The notes below the pieces were generated by a model, which searched no databases, was not told where the DNA came from, and saw nothing but the letters and a program-made list of their open reading frames with translations. A program made the translations under genes and the position numbers. From contig NZ_NPEV01000016.1 in NCBI RefSeq assembly GCF_003258835.1, forward strand, positions 1 to 58,135: a stretch of DNA of 58,135 nt, written 5' to 3'. Positions within the stretch are counted from its first letter, which is position 1, and each line of letters opens with the position of its first letter. This stretch comes from Rhodobium orientis (GTDB lineage Bacteria; Pseudomonadota; Alphaproteobacteria; Rhizobiales; Rhodobiaceae). This document shows positions 58,111 to 58,135 of this stretch, one piece after another.

Positions 58111-58135
58111 CGCGGCGGCGGAAAGGCGCCGCGCC

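Noticed and set aside
1-58135. CRISPR arrays, insertion sequences, phage genes, toxin-antitoxin pairs
   Set aside because: No regularly spaced repeats with spacers, no transposase, integrase, capsid or toxin-like genes were found on either strand.

Overview
The window looks like chromosomal DNA of a high-GC alphaproteobacterium, most likely a Hyphomicrobiales (rhizobial-type) organism. The grounds are the strong G/C third-position bias, the number of TRAP and ABC importers, an EryI/DeoR pair like that of the Brucella erythritol locus, and IclR/GntR/LacI/SorC regulators beside catabolic operons. No phage, IS, CRISPR or plasmid functions were seen. Nearly all genes serve uptake and breakdown of small organic molecules. 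Seven transport systems occur in 58 kb: three TRAP (one lacking its binding protein here) and four ABC.

Layout. (1) 1-2106, minus: IclR regulator, PPC/DUF296 protein and the 5' stub of a BisC-type molybdopterin oxidoreductase that stops abruptly at the promoter and 5' end of a tRNA-Leu gene cut by the window edge. (2) 2298-9746, plus: TRAP importer (DctP, fused DctQM), split transketolase, SDR and acyl-CoA synthetase, with palindromes in the control region shared with iclR. (3) 9769-15251: GntR regulator divergent from a three-gene TRAP importer followed by a lactonase-like amidohydrolase and an FAH-family hydrolase, a plausible sugar-acid/lactone pathway. (4) 15291-22931: M20 amidohydrolase divergent from a peptide-type ABC importer whose second permease is fused to an ATPase, ending in a GntR gene. 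(5) 22976-35656: the most interesting module. Leftward runs dhaK-dhaL-permease-binding protein-ATPase-permease-PfkB kinase. Rightward run an EryI-type tetrulose-phosphate isomerase, a DeoR regulator, a SorC-type regulator fused to a complete DhaK kinase, and a second dhaL. (6) 35653-44065: polyamine-type ABC importer in an operon with an amidase-signature enzyme and a NylB-like serine hydrolase, divergent from a YtcJ-like amidohydrolase. (7) 44089-58080, minus: LacI regulator, second sugar ABC importer, two TIM-barrel isomerase/epimerases, an old-yellow-enzyme/Fe-S reductase, a Gfo/Idh/MocA dehydrogenase, an enolase-superfamily dehydratase and a TAXI-type fused TRAP permease.

How it works together. 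Module 5 reads as ketotetrose (erythrulose-like) uptake, phosphorylation by DhaK/DhaL and isomerisation to erythrose 4-phosphate; the fused SorC-DhaK protein could couple kinase occupancy directly to transcription. Module 7 carries a shared operator core (AAACGATT) near the reductase and the Gfo/Idh genes, which suggests one LacI regulon. Several binding-protein genes are bordered by strong intercistronic hairpins, and the potD-like leader carries three 15-bp CA-rich repeats, both suggesting post-transcriptional tuning. Start codons were moved from the longest frame where a ribosome-binding site or homology supported it; these choices are stated.
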